Assembly (NCBI RefSeq): GCF_032854445.1
Contig: NC_088301.1
Location: 38,675,187 to 38,739,186 of the forward strand
DNA length: 64,000 nt
Reading direction: 5' to 3'
Source: Liolophura sinensis
Lineage: Eukaryota; Mollusca; Polyplacophora; Chitonida; Chitonidae
In this document: positions 52,640-64,000 of the stretch, piece after piece
How the letters are laid out: every line of letters begins with the position of its first letter
Numbering within the stretch: position 1 is the stretch's first letter
The notes under the pieces: model-generated
The model's database searches: none
Told to the model about the DNA's origin: nothing
What the model saw: the letters and a program-made list of their open reading frames with translations, nothing else
Position numbers and translations under genes: made by a program

Positions 52640-53800
52640 CCCAACCCGCCGGCTAAGAAGTTTGATTCTGCGAGTCACATAGCTAATTCCATTTTCAACC
52701 CTGAAAATGAAACTAAGGCTGAATCGAATGATATTTGTGACGATGGTGCATACGTCAGTTGAGAAATCATTAGAACACTTGTGACTAACCTAACGCCAGG
52801 GTCACATCGTGTATAACAGTACTAAAAATATATGTATGACAAAAAAAAAATAACACTGCGGCTTAGATACGCCTGATGCCGGTGTTGTTGTTTCAAGATC
52901 ACATCTTAGGAGGATCAACATGCAAATTATATCGAACGTTAAAAACTAAGAAATGATACTTATAAAAATGTAATAAGTTTCACTCAAACATACACTGACG
53001 AAAGATCAGTTCTAGTGATGAACACTGTCGCCAATAAACCTTTTTCAAAGCTTTCTCATACTTCACGAAGTTCTCGCATAAAGCGCCATTTTCTGAACAC
53101 ACGTGCTACTTCGACCTGTTTCATTTGAACTAAATGAATACGAAGAACCTACGCGATTTCCCGATTAATGGAGAGTACATAAGAGAGCGCTGTCAAGGGG
53201 GAGTAACTGAGGATTTGAGGTTTTCATCATGAATTGTATTGTATCAATTGTAGTTCGAGTGTAATTATAAAGAAGCCACCTTGAAGATAATCCACGCAAA
53301 TCTGCAGCCACAATTTCTCCAGATATTAAAGATGCAAATGTATATAAGAGTAATCTTATCAACCAAAATTCTGCACGCTTTAAGTTAACTAAGCGTATTT
53401 TAATAAGCTTACTATCCAGTATTTAAGTAACTGAAAAGACAAGCATATGCTATGCAGATTGTTCTGTAGTAAGCATACTATAATTTCTGGTTATTATAAG
53501 CTGCAGCTCTCAAAATATTGCCCGGTGATGTTCATTTTCCTATTCCTTCCCATGTTATCTATCACTTCGTCGTCTTTGGGGCAAATAAGTGGTGAGTGAC
53601 CATGACTCATGGCAGACAGAAGAGGTCTTGGCGCTCTGTTCAATTCCAAAAAGAGAAGTGCCTTATAATCGTTCATTCATTCAAACAATCATTTCAAGAC
53701 ATGTGAATGAGCTTGGTGTTACATGATTTAATTACATGGTCTACATGATTTGAATGCATCTGGATCCGTTACAATATGAAATGCAGGGGAAATAATTTAG
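52640..53800. other. Divergent spacer, NUP155 / RPS21
   Basis: No supported exon. The region presumably contains the NUP155 promoter and possibly an untranslated NUP155 leader exon, which I could not place. Confidence 0.4.
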
Positions 53801-53814
53801 TAAACAACTTGCCA

Positions 53815-53892
53815 CCAGAATTATCTCCCTTCCTCACGCCGAAGGGAATGCTGGGATTGCTCGTCCTTTTTACCGACATTTTCCACGTGCAG
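53815..53892 (+). promoter_or_regulatory. RPS21: RPS21 core promoter and 5'TOP leader exon
   Basis: A pyrimidine tract around 53862-53874 (GTCCTTTTTACC) is a plausible start site of the TOP type usual for ribosomal-protein mRNAs. The leader continues to CACGTGCAG and a donor GTAGTG at 53893, giving a noncoding exon of about 28 bases. It joins the acceptor TGTTTTAG at 54007-54014. The motif AATTATCTCCCTT lies about 45 bases upstream (53819-53831). The start site is inferred from the TOP rule, with no TATA box seen. Confidence 0.55.
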
Positions 53893-54014
53893 GTAGTGAA
53901 AATAGTTGAGCAGTACTAAAATTGACAAACGTAGTAAAATCGTCATATTTTGTGAATAAACGTTTGCCTGTTTAAAACATCAACCAATTCGTTTCACATT
54001 ATTTCCTGTTTTAG

Positions 54015-57000
54015 GTGTTGGAATCTTGCTAAACATGCAGAACGACGCCGGAGAAAGCGTAGATATGTACATCCCACGAAAATGGTATGGAACAACCATG
54101 TTTCACCACATTTAATATTGCTAGGCCTACCGTTATTATGTTTAAAATGGGTCTCATGAGTTTAAGCTGTCTCATGAGTGATCGCAAGTGCTTAAGTAGT
54201 GCTCTACTAGCCAAGGATTTCGGCTGTGATCTTTTGATGTGGGGTTAGACGTAGCTCACAACCGAGGAGTCTTCCATGTTAAAATATTGGTATTAAAGAA
54301 CAGTTCCGTGCAACAAAAATCCGTGCAGAAGGAACCAATACATGCATTAACCGGGCAAAACTCCAATAAATTATGTTCACCAAGACATTCTCTGTTCCTC
54401 TGCCAATTTTTTCCACATTCTGTAGCCTGTACGACCAGTAAATCCAAGGTAATTCACAGTTGTGACTTGCGCTCAAATGCCGTGTCAATGTCGTGACCTG
54501 ACAATATGGGTTGTTGCTGCCTGCGCATGTTTTGATCATCTGGCTGTGAGTTTTGATACACAGCAGAGGCGCAAATTGGCAATTTACTGAAAGCTATGGA
54601 GCAGAATGATGGACCCCACAGTTTTTGTGCAAACTGTCGAATGAAGGTTGTAGTAAAAAAAGCAGGGTTATCTTTGGCATCCATTCCATTCTATACTTCA
54701 TGGAAAGGTCAACCACTGCTGCACATGTGCACCTTGTTGACCCAGATTTATAAAACATGGCAGCATGCGCCCACCTGCTAAATATGAGACTGTTTTCGAC
54801 TTCAGCTAAGATTTACAAGAGAATGGTGATGTAAAGGAAAGTAGTGTTTGTGGCAAAATGTGCGTAAATATTTCGTCTTTCAGAATTTGCCATGCTTCAT
54901 GTGTATTCAGGACAATATTAACGCGCCTGCACCGACATTGAAAGTGGAGGTAGCCCTTTGAAAACATATCAGAATCAGGTCAATGTAGTTCTGGGGCTAT
55001 GGGTGGCCAGCGGTCCCCGCATATCAGTATATATAAACCACCTTTAGACTGAGGTCTTGGGCTAGTGCTGTACAAACTTAGAAGTAAAATTTCACAAACC
55101 CTTGTAACTCAAGCCGTCTTTATGTTTGGTATGATTTGAAAATGCAAGTTGTCCACGTGTTATAGTTGTCAAAATGTGCACTGGAAACCCTCTTTCAGCA
55201 ACAATTCAGCTGTTAAGAATTTTGAATCAAGAACTTCAACTGACGTGTTAGACTTCATGCTCGAACATCTGGCAATGTGCGTGCAGGCTGTTAAAGATAT
55301 GCTGTTGGCAACTTGATCCATTGACAAGAGTATGTTTGAAGGCCAAATATTAAAACCAAATAAATTTCTGATGAAAAATCTTGGTAAAATTTTTTTGAAA
55401 CAGCCAGCATGTACCTAGCTTCAGGAGGGTAGTAGTCCATCTAGATGGGCTCTGGGAGTTATTTTAAAATTCTGTCATTCATCGTAAAACTTAGTCCATC
55501 AATGCCTCTCTAGAAACATCAAGTTGGATTACGCGAGTTCTCTGTTTGAGCATTTTAGGCTCCAGTTAATATGTATGGTAAATCCAATTGTTTTCACTGC
55601 CAGGGTCTCCATCGCAGGAGAACGAAAGTCTTGTTTCTATTTGACACAACCGTGCAATCCTGTATTGTCATGTGACGTGTACTTGCAGGTCATCCCACAG
55701 GGGAAGTCTGATTTTGCACTGAACTGACTTGGGAATGTAAATGACAAGCTTGTAAAATTGTAGTGCGGACAGTTCTAACCGAGTCACTTCATCTAGTATA
55801 TCTACAAGTTACTATGTTCGCTATGTTCTTCAAAATTGTCTGAGGTATCCACAAAAGCATTCCCACTCGAGAGTGCATTTAACTTGTGTGTTGTTGGGTT
55901 AGCTGAATATGAATGAGCTACCTCGTAAACCACCGACTTATTTATAGCCCGACAACTGATGATGTATCTCACGGGAGTCATTTTATTGCAACTTAGTCCC
56001 ATCTGATTTCTGCCAGGTTTGAGTTTGGCTCTGTACTGTTTGGTACATTAGTATGTCATCAAATCAGTTGACACACAATGTGGCTAGCATCTCCTTTGCC
56101 CGAACTTCCCGGAAGCTCACTCAAAACATGGCACACTTTTGTTTGACTTGTAAGGACTGGTTCATGTTGTAAAGATCAGTAAAAAAATTTTTGTTAAACA
56201 CTGCTCCCAGGGCTCTTACTATGTATTTTCAATACTCCTACCCATAATTTGATATCCGTTGACAGATTTTTAAAAATATTTCCAGCTCGGCAAGCAGCCG
56301 GATCATAGCAGCAAAGGATCATGCATCTGTTCAAGTCAACCTGGCAGAGGTGAGTAAAGTACCTGTAGCATGGTGAATTTTCAGGCTGTTTCAGGACCAT
56401 TACAGTGGCTGTACAGTGAATATTTCAAATGCAATTTTTTCTTGACAATTTTGCTCTATATTCTGATGTAGATCATTTATCCTGTATTTGTTTATTCAGT
56501 GTAAAATATGCATCAGTTGTTAAGAAACCTTTTTAAAAGGTATGTATTGTAACAACTTGAGTAACAATCCAAACATTTTTAAATATTTAAGTTGTGCAAT
56601 TTGTGATGTTCAAGTATTTCACATAAATTAATGAACAGTCCTTAAGTAACGTCGCTCTGGCCGGTTTCATCCTGCCATAATGGTGGCCTCCATCGTATAA
56701 GTAAAATATTCTTGTACAGCATAAAAACACAAATCAAATAAATTTAGTATTGTCCAGTCATTCTCTGCTTAGTCTATAGAAAGTAATCTTTTATAGATTA
56801 GATGTAAATTTAACAGTTGCCAGGACATAAGGTGTGAATTTAAAATCAAATAAATTGCAAAATTATTATTCACAGGTGGATGAAAGTACAGGGCGCATGA
56901 CTGGAGCCTTCAAAACCTATGCCATATGTGGAGCTATCCGGAGAATGGTAATTGTCCATGTGTACTGTGCTGTCAGTTGAATAGGAACAAGTCGTTTGCA

Positions 57001-58755
57001 GTTACCACTGCAACACATATGTGAGACATAAACCAGTTGTTTAGGATGCTGTGTGGCTGGTGCTGCCCTGTACATTCAAAAAAGAAGGGGAGGGGGAAGG
57101 TCTACCTCTAGAGCATGTGCACAATTAACACGGTTCAGTTCAGCTACATGTACTGTTTGAGTGAAGTGGTGTGACTGTATTCGCTTTCTACACTTCTGAT
57201 ATACAGTTGGATTGTGTAAGAGGGATAAGTTAATTATATAATGACCACTCCCATCTATTGTTTAATAAGAATTAGATAATTAATGTTTTTTTGTTTTTTT
57301 TTTTAGAATAACTTCTTGCATTTAACCAGTTATTGAGAATGTTTTAAAACACTTGAAAAGCTTAATTTATAAAATTGCTGTTGTACTAAATACGTTGAAA
57401 CCAAACTGTTGAAAGGATTTTTGACTTCTTCACTTAATTGCCATTCTGTAAAACTTCATTTTTTTTCTAAAACTCTCCAGGGAGAATCAGATGACTGTCT
57501 TGTCCGGCTCTCTAAGAAAGATGGAATTATTGCAAAGTAAGTAATGATATCTGTTTTGTTCTTTGTGCACTGCTTGTAATTCTGGAATTTCCGAACATAG
57601 AAGTAGATGGTTGAATTATATAACTGTTATACAGCATGCCTCCAAATTATCTGAAGCCTATCAGGAAGCTCAATAAAAATGGCTTTGACAAACACTGCTG
57701 AGTACTAGTATTGGCCTTCAAAACATCATGCAGCACCGATCTAGAGAGTGAAGAGTTTAATGAAGGTGTAATTTTGCTACTGAGAACTTAAAACATCAAT
57801 ACTGCTTGGGTTCATGAATGGTCAGCCAGCGTGGAATGGTTAGTTCCAGGTAGTCAATATGATTAAGGTCACCACCATAACAGCAACATTGCAAAGGCGC
57901 AGATAAGAGCCAACTGTCTTTTGTTGACATGTCTATTGAAAGAATTTTTTCGCAGTATAGGAAATAAAGTTGTTTGATGAACAAGGATGGACATTTTTTT
58001 TTTGTATAACTAAATATTCCCCTCCGAAAAAATGTAGACCCTGATGTTAACTTTGGCTTGGACTTGGTTTCCATTTATTGAGGGTTATTTAGAATCATAA
58101 AGGTATTAACAATATAATGTCTTGGTTTAACATCTAAAATCACGTATAAATAACCTGCTGCAGGGACCTTTAGACTGCGCACTGTATGTGGTTTGAACTG
58201 GAACTCTCTTTGCATTAATTTGAAAATGGTTTAGATTACAAGTATGCTACATTTGACATGTGAAGCCATGCTCACAGGATACAATTGTGGAGTCAACCAA
58301 TAGGATTCGACTTGACAAATGAAACCGAATATGCGCTATTTTATGTCATTGTAGCACTGAACAAATTGCATCGCCTGAACGCGATATAAACTATTTCATT
58401 CTTCGCCCGTGTATAAGTGAAATATTTTTCAAAACAAAAACCACAAATTTATCAGTATAACAAATCGCAACTTGTGGACACAGCATAAAGTCTGATGTTT
58501 CATACCTGATGGTGTACAGCTGCAGTATGCAAGACTTAAGATAGCTGGACAGCTCCAATTTCAGTATCAAAAGTGTTTTTTTACATTTTGTCATGTGAAT
58601 TTGTATCATCTTGTCTTTGTCAACTCCATTGTTGATAGTTAGCTAGATGAAATCACTGCATTTAATAATAATGGACAAAAAATTTTAGTGTACAAACTTG
58701 AAAAGTTACAAGTATCCTAAGTGTAATATTTTTGTTCTGTTTCAGGAACTACTGA
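54015..58755 (+). CDS. RPS21: 40S ribosomal protein S21 (eS21), complete
   Basis: Small-subunit ribosomal protein eS21, a component of the 40S body. Coding segments are 54035-54084 (ATG at 54035, preceded by 20 UTR bases from the acceptor), 56286-56349, 56876-56947, 57481-57536 and 58746-58755 (TGA at 58753-58755). They join in frame into 83 aa, the normal length for animal eS21. Hallmarks are [20 protein letters not shown] at the N-terminus, [29 protein letters not shown] in the middle and IIAKNY at the end. All introns are GT-AG. Intron 1 (2.2 kb) holds a solitary transposon end at 55433-55512. Intron 2 holds a SINE tail. The final exon encodes just three residues (the Lys codon is split). 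It is a single-copy-looking intact gene with no sign of being a processed pseudogene. Confidence 0.97.
55433..55512 (+). mobile_element. Solitary end of the 611-bp TIR element family
   Basis: TAGTCCATCTAGATGGGCTC, TATTTTAAAATTCTGTCATTC and CAATGCCTCTCTAG align with the left inverted end of 51865-52475. I found no matching right end nearby. It lies in RPS21 intron 1. Confidence 0.75.
56655..56745 (+). mobile_element. SINE 3' fragment, first family
   Basis: CTGGCCGGTTTCATCCTGCC, ATAATGGTGGCCTCCATCG and TATAAGTAAAATATTCTTGT followed by ACACAAATCAAATAAA, in RPS21 intron 2. Confidence 0.75.
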
Positions 58756-58802
58756 TGTTTCCCTGGAAGGAAAACAATCAACATGAACATTTCTTCTACA
58801 TG

Positions 58803-58808
58803 AATAAA
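58803..58808 (+). terminator. RPS21: Polyadenylation signal, RPS21
   Basis: AATAAA lies 48 bases after the stop codon, giving the short 3'UTR typical of ribosomal-protein genes. Confidence 0.8.
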
Positions 58809-59404
58809 TCCATCTATTTGATGTCATAGGTCTATGTCTGTGGTTTGTTTTCTTGCTGTCGTCAAAAAAGGAATGATTAAAAAAGAAAGTACAGGTATAA
58901 CTCGCTTTGAATAACGAGTAACAGATTTGTCTCAGAGACAGCAACACATGCGATCATTTCAGTCCATCAAAACCTAATGCAAGTTTTCGGGACCATTATT
59001 CTTATTTTCAGAAAGAGGTCTGAAGTCTGTACTTTGCATGTGATGTAATTTTCTACATTATGGCTGAAGAGGTCTGTAATACCTGAATTTGATCGAGTTG
59101 AAGTCAACTCACCACAAACTTAAAAAATTTAACAATAAAAGTATACTTCCTGGTGCAGTTTGACCTCAATGAGGAACTCATTGTTAGTTTTTACCTATAC
59201 TTCATAGGTTTCTCGCAAATTTCTGAAAAATTGCTATTCTTAAGGTCACGTGATAGAAAAGTCACTGTATAACAGAAAGGGCTACATATACAGGCTAAGA
59301 CTTCTGCATGTTTGCGAAAATGGTTGAACTAAGTGAATAGACACGAAATTTGTAGAGCTTCAAATCATATTTGAAATTTCAAACGTACATACTTAATACA
59401 TGTT

Positions 59405-59600
59405 AGGGGCCTCACAGTCCGAGTGGTTTGAGTGCTTGCTCAGCACAAAGACTTGGTGCTGTCCAGTAGGACTAAGAGTGACCCCGGAGACATCATTGTG
59501 ATTGCTGTGAGTTGACGTCCGTCTCGTGCTGACTTTTCTGATGGTAAAATGAAAGGTCTGTCTTTTCTCTGTGCCTCGATTTAATGCCTACAGCGCCCCT
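59405..59600 (+). mobile_element. SINE 5' part, tRNA-like head
   Basis: GGGGCCTCACAGTCCGAGTG, a central AAGAGTGACCCCGGAGAC and GTGAGTTGACGTCCGTCTCG correspond to the head and B-box part of the first SINE family, strongly diverged and lacking the usual tail. Confidence 0.6.
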
Positions 59601-60493
59601 CCCACAACGACCAACATTTGATTAGCACGTGTACGATAAAAACCAAATTGCAGTGGGTTTGCATTGCTGTAGTGAGTCGTGACAGTATTCGAATCCAACT
59701 TATGACGCTCTAGATTATTGGCCGTCTGTTCATTCTTTCCCTCTTATATCTGGAATAATTGTATATTACCGGCATGTGAAATACTTTGCTTGACCCCTGC
59801 TATATTTATTTGGCCTTTTCAAAGCTTAGAAAGCCTCTGTTCTCTAGCGGATCAATATTCTTATTCCTTTTTAGGAATCCAAGCTGAAAGCTTGAATACC
59901 ATTGTTCTAGATCGGATTGTGAAACTTATTTTCAAAAAGCGCTTCTGGAACTCGATATATATGTAGAGCAATGCTAATTACACAGAAGTTTGAAGAAGAC
60001 ATTAAAATCGTCAAAAACCCGTACATCCCAGATTAATCAAAGTGCCACATATATTTTTTCTTCAATTCATTTGAACTTTTAGTCGCTGAAAAAATTAAGA
60101 CATTTCATGTCTCCTCCGCCTGTGGGCAAAGTATATATACATTAATATACCGCTATGCAGTAAATACGTTTCTTCGTAAATGACGTCCAGTCACAATATC
60201 AAAAGTGAATTTTTGAATAGTTGTGAAATACTTCGCTTAAATCCTACTACTGTATATATTTGAGGCTTCCAATAAAGGCTTAGAAAGCTGATTTGTTCTC
60301 CATATGAATTTAAAAAACTGCTACAAAGTAAATACATTTCGCAAAATTGGTGCAAAGCTTTCGAGCAGATATGTTTACGAGTCGAAACATTCAGGGTCAA
60401 AACGACGTTTATAGCACAAAACCGCCAAAAGAATTGAGAACAACGTACATCGATGTAAAGTACAGAGAGAAGCGAAATGATGCAAAGTAATGC

Positions 60494-60626
60494 AGTATAC
60501 ATGCAATGGTGATGGAAAGACTTAAGGAATGTTCTATAGTATACATGCAATGGTGATGGAAAGACTTAAGGAATGTTCTATAGTATACATGCAATGGTTA
60601 TGGAAAGACGTAAGGAATGTCCTATA
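60494..60626. repeat. 44-bp tandem repeat, three copies
   Basis: Units start at 60494, 60538 and 60582 with AGTATACATGCAATGGT. The first two are identical, and the third has three substitutions. They contain the NdeI-free block GATGGAAAGACTTAAGGAAT. Confidence 0.92.
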
Positions 60627-62706
60627 GAAGGAATGAATTAAATTAGTATCCATAATTGTTTAAAAAGTTGTCGATAAAAATGTATGTCTCAACTGCTTTT
60701 TAATTGCAACTGTTCATATATGCAACATGGAGAACTAATTCAACACGATTAAGATACACACCTCCCCTAGCCCAGGGTTAAGCAGAATTAGACTCAATCA
60801 TGAAGCAGAGTGCCAGATATTCTATTATAACCTCTGACAGATTGAAATCGTCACACAACACATATGATCTAACCAATACAAGACGAGACATGTTAACACC
60901 ACATGCCGGACCCTTAGGTGGTACATGTATATGCATTACATGCTATCCAATTAAGAAAGAACAATTTACATCGTCAGTAGGCCTACTGAAATTATCCCTG
61001 TAGACGTAAAGTCGACGAGACAGGAAATTGTGGTTTTCCCGAATTTCACATAGATGTTATTTATGAGAAATTCAAGGAACTCTACAAACAACGAGAGGTC
61101 CGACGAAGAGTAACACTTAAATGCAGTGGAACTGAACAATTGGCTTTGCTTACACTTGCAATTAGAGAAGAGAAATCCAAAATGGAGATACCCCTATGCG
61201 GTACGTGAATTTGAGCGTCTGCTTCTGCAGTGAAACATTTAGACTTCTAGAGAATCTACATAGGCCTGCATACACAGTTGACGCCAGAATTTTTGTCGAT
61301 TGCACAACATTAGGCCTGCTTTCTCCAAAATGACCCGTGCAGTGCCTTGATTAAGAGAGTAGATACAAGCTTGGTGATACGGACTTACTGACCCCACATT
61401 AAAACCAACTTTGTAGGGAGATTTATATGCATATTCGGACTCCTGTGAAGTTGTGGTATAAGGCCTACATGTATAGGGCCTATATGCTCTGGAACAATCG
61501 GCCGTCTACTTCGTCGCGCATATTCATTATTCAAGATTCAATAGCAAACTCTATTACCTGACTATATTGGTTAAAAAAATTGCTAATCCGGTTTAATTGA
61601 TAATATTCAACCAGTTTGCCCACGAATAGGGCTGATGTTTGATTGGACATAACCTTTTCCATGCAGCTGAGCACTTTCCTCACAACCACCACATATAGTG
61701 ACATTTTGGGCACAATATAGGCTTATACTTAACGTAGCATACTTGCATACTTGTCACGGTTTATCTATATCTTGAGCTATGCTATCTAAGGTGTGCCACT
61801 GGTAAAACTGATGACTATGAAGAAGAAGATCAGTTGTTAATCTAGCACTGAGCAATTTTCATCTTCACAGCACTAAAGGCTTCCGGGCATGTGATCTTCG
61901 AAAATGTGAAACAATGAACGATTTTCAGCTTTAATTCCACTGACTTACAGGAATACTATGCACCGCAGTGAAAGTGATAAAATCCGATTCGTTTTCAGCA
62001 GGCCAAACTACATCTAGCTTATATCTTCTTTTTTCATTAGGCCTTCACGGTGCTCGAAAAAAAGGCCATGATTAAACAAACCATAAATAAAGGCCTATAT
62101 AACGAGCTTCTAGTCGCGTCACATGACGCTTGGAATAAACTTTGCAAACGTAGCCATTACCCGAGTAGACTTTCACATGCATATTAATGCAATCGGATAT
62201 GGGGTTCTGGAGAAGAGAAAAATTTTCTAGATATTTGGAGGTACTTCTCCAATAAGGTGGCCAAGTAGCATTGAGAGGTGCGTAAAGTAGCTTAATAACG
62301 TCTCGTATGCGCAGTTTTCTAGGGAGATCGGTAAAAGAGGGTGCAGGAGAAAAAAAATATTCTTCCGAGCAAGAACAATTATAGTTTTCCAAGCCTTTAG
62401 TTTCGTAGCCTAATGAGAGAAAAATAGATGTACGCGGGGGGAGGATAAATTTACATCGTACGTAAGACTACGTACTTAAAAAAGCAACAACAAAAAAGAC
62501 TAGGCACTTTTAACACTGGGTTAACTAAGAGTTACAAGTACAAGCAAAATACAAACGATGACAAACACAGAAAATACGTCATACAAAAAGGAGTGATGTT
62601 AAAGCACTTTTTGCCAGTAAGCCCTGGACAAGCCACTTGGCATTTTTTGTCCTTTGGTCACGAATTTACAACTAATGTTAAAGCATACTCCTATTGATGG
62701 CGTCAA

Positions 62707-62831
62707 GGGAATTATCTCCCTTACAACCACTCTTTCGATCACGCGGCAACCATCCGGGTACTTTTGTTGGTAGGTGACATCGTTACACACAAAGTGCGTT
62801 CGGGAGCTCCCGAATTTAGTTCATTTTTGAG
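62707..62831 (+). promoter_or_regulatory. ELOC: Probable ELOC promoter and untranslated leader exon
   Basis: A strong donor TTTTTGAG|GTAAGTTTC at 62831/62832 lies 1 kb upstream of the ELOC coding exon, whose own 5' side begins with an acceptor (TTTTGCATAG at 63849). The intervening 62832-63849 would be a leader intron. Upstream is GGGAATTATCTCCCTT (62707-62722), the same core motif as before the RPS21 start. The exon's 5' limit is not determinable. Confidence 0.5.
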
Positions 62832-63849
62832 GTAAGTTTCACACTGTCCAGACCTAAGACGAGGCTGAGTATGGTTTGAACGATTTCTTTATATGGGGAA
62901 GTTGTTAATGTTGTCCAGTGTGTTAGTGAATTGAAATGGGATGCCATGCCTCGGCTCTGGTCTACTTTGTAGTGGTACCGTGGTTCATGATAACTGGAAT
63001 TCACGCAGGCGTGCCACTATTGTCTTCCTTCACGGATTGTGATTCCAAGTATAAACATTTGTTATTTTGATTCCGTATTTTATGAGTGACGTGCCTGCGA
63101 CATTAATTTTCGTATTAAGACTAAATTTTGCGAAGTCTTCACTCAGCCTGCTTTTGTATTAATAGTAATTTTGTTTCCTTGTTCACTTGTAGGGCACTTC
63201 AGTCGTATCACTTCGTTGGTTATAGCTTGTGTGTCTCATGGTCATATCCTTATAATTACGAAACGATTACAAGGATTTGCTCCTTAAACAAAATTCTGAG
63301 AACTTAATACATAACTTTGACTGATTTTTCAGGATTTGGGTTTCTTGTATTAGACTAGTAGTATGTTTAGGTATTGTGACCTGCTAGCTGTGAATATATA
63401 ATCTCTACCTTTGCTTACACTCCGGTAGAGCTATGGATCCTTACATTTACTTTTCTTGGAGTTGTGACATTTCTGTTGCCTTGCATCTCGGGCACTTTTT
63501 TTGTGTCTCCTAAAAGTAAAGATCTGTGCAAATATGCATGCTGCAGTTTCAGAAGTCTCTATGCTTACTTTAACGATTTCCCATTTTTTGTCATGGTTAA
63601 TTCTTTTAAAAACTGTATATCTTTAGTACATCTTTTTTGTAAAGCCCAAATCTTCTCTTGGCATTTTCAAATATATGGCACTCTGTCTAGAACTAACCAA
63701 ACTGTCGTGTGGTGGATTACTTAGATTACATTTCTCACAGACCACAATATGTTTAATTTATTGCCACCTATCATGATACAAGTTAGGAAAATATTACAAG
63801 AAATTATGAAAAACTGTTCCTAATTGATCTCTTATTTGATTTTGCATAG

Positions 63850-64000
<151 letters not shown>

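Larger units (their letters stand above)
58830..62690. other. Spacer, RPS21 / ELOC
   Basis: About 3.9 kb without a supported exon. It contains a SINE head at 59405-59600 and a 44-bp tandem repeat at 60494-60626. There is also an imperfect direct duplication: GTGAAATACTT(T/C)GCTT and AGGCTTAGAAAGC-like segments occur near 59770-59850 and again at 60220-60300. Confidence 0.5.

Noticed and set aside
54085-58745. Possible C/D-box snoRNAs in RPS21 introns (for example CTGATGATG near 55956)
   Set aside because: No candidate showed a proper C box, a D box at suitable distance and a terminal stem together.
62072-62392. 106-codon minus-strand open frame
   Set aside because: No recognisable motif, no supporting splice structure, and it lies in AT-rich spacer.

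Overview
This is a eukaryotic, intron-rich, AT-rich nuclear window. Exons have canonical GT-AG borders, several transcription units end near AATAAA signals, and tRNA-derived SINE pieces are frequent. The animal is most likely a lophotrochozoan, probably a mollusc. The protein-coding genes are clearly metazoan, and the SINE tails (TATAAGTGAAATATTCTTGA type, with ATAAATAAAT ends) and the TTATCTCCCT motifs resemble sequences I associate with molluscan genomes. That species-level inference cannot be confirmed without a search.

Layout. (1) 1-20.5 kb holds a tandem, same-strand cluster of zona pellucida (ZP) domain membrane-protein genes. These are the last exon of gene A (383-555), a complete gene B (2779-8160, nine coding exons, 382 aa) and a complete gene C (14364-20037, nine coding exons, 375 aa). 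B and C have the same exon count and the same series of intron phases (0,1,0,2,1,2,0,1), so they are paralogues from tandem duplication. Each encodes a signal peptide, a ZP-N/ZP-C module, a basic furin-type site and a C-terminal membrane anchor. (2) 21.9-51.1 kb on the minus strand is a complete NUP155 nucleoporin gene. I could chain 36 coding exons without a frame break into 1373 codons plus a stop. Gene C and NUP155 are tail to tail. (3) 53.9-58.8 kb on the plus strand is a complete RPS21 (eS21) gene of 83 codons, with a probable 5'TOP leader exon. It is head to head with NUP155. (4) 63.85 kb to the window edge is the first coding exon of Elongin C (ELOC), with a probable untranslated leader exon ending at 62831.

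Repeats fill the introns and spacers. There are about seventeen recognisable SINE copies or fragments of several families. One in the ZP C gene has a perfect 14-bp target duplication. A 611-bp non-autonomous DNA transposon with roughly 90-bp inverted ends and a perfect 9-bp target duplication lies between NUP155 and RPS21. A 1.1-kb inverted-repeat element sits in NUP155 intron 34 and abuts a roughly 600-bp minisatellite. Smaller tandem repeats have periods of 36, 44 and about 45 bp, and there are TA, G and C runs.

The genes do not form one pathway. NUP155 (nuclear pore inner ring), RPS21 (40S ribosome) and ELOC (elongin/ubiquitin-ligase adaptor) are housekeeping genes. The ZP cluster encodes extracellular-matrix or egg-coat type proteins, and its members differ strongly in sequence while keeping one gene architecture. 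I saw no wholly new system. The points most worth following up are the ZP array, the 9-bp-TSD transposon and the intron 34 composite repeat.
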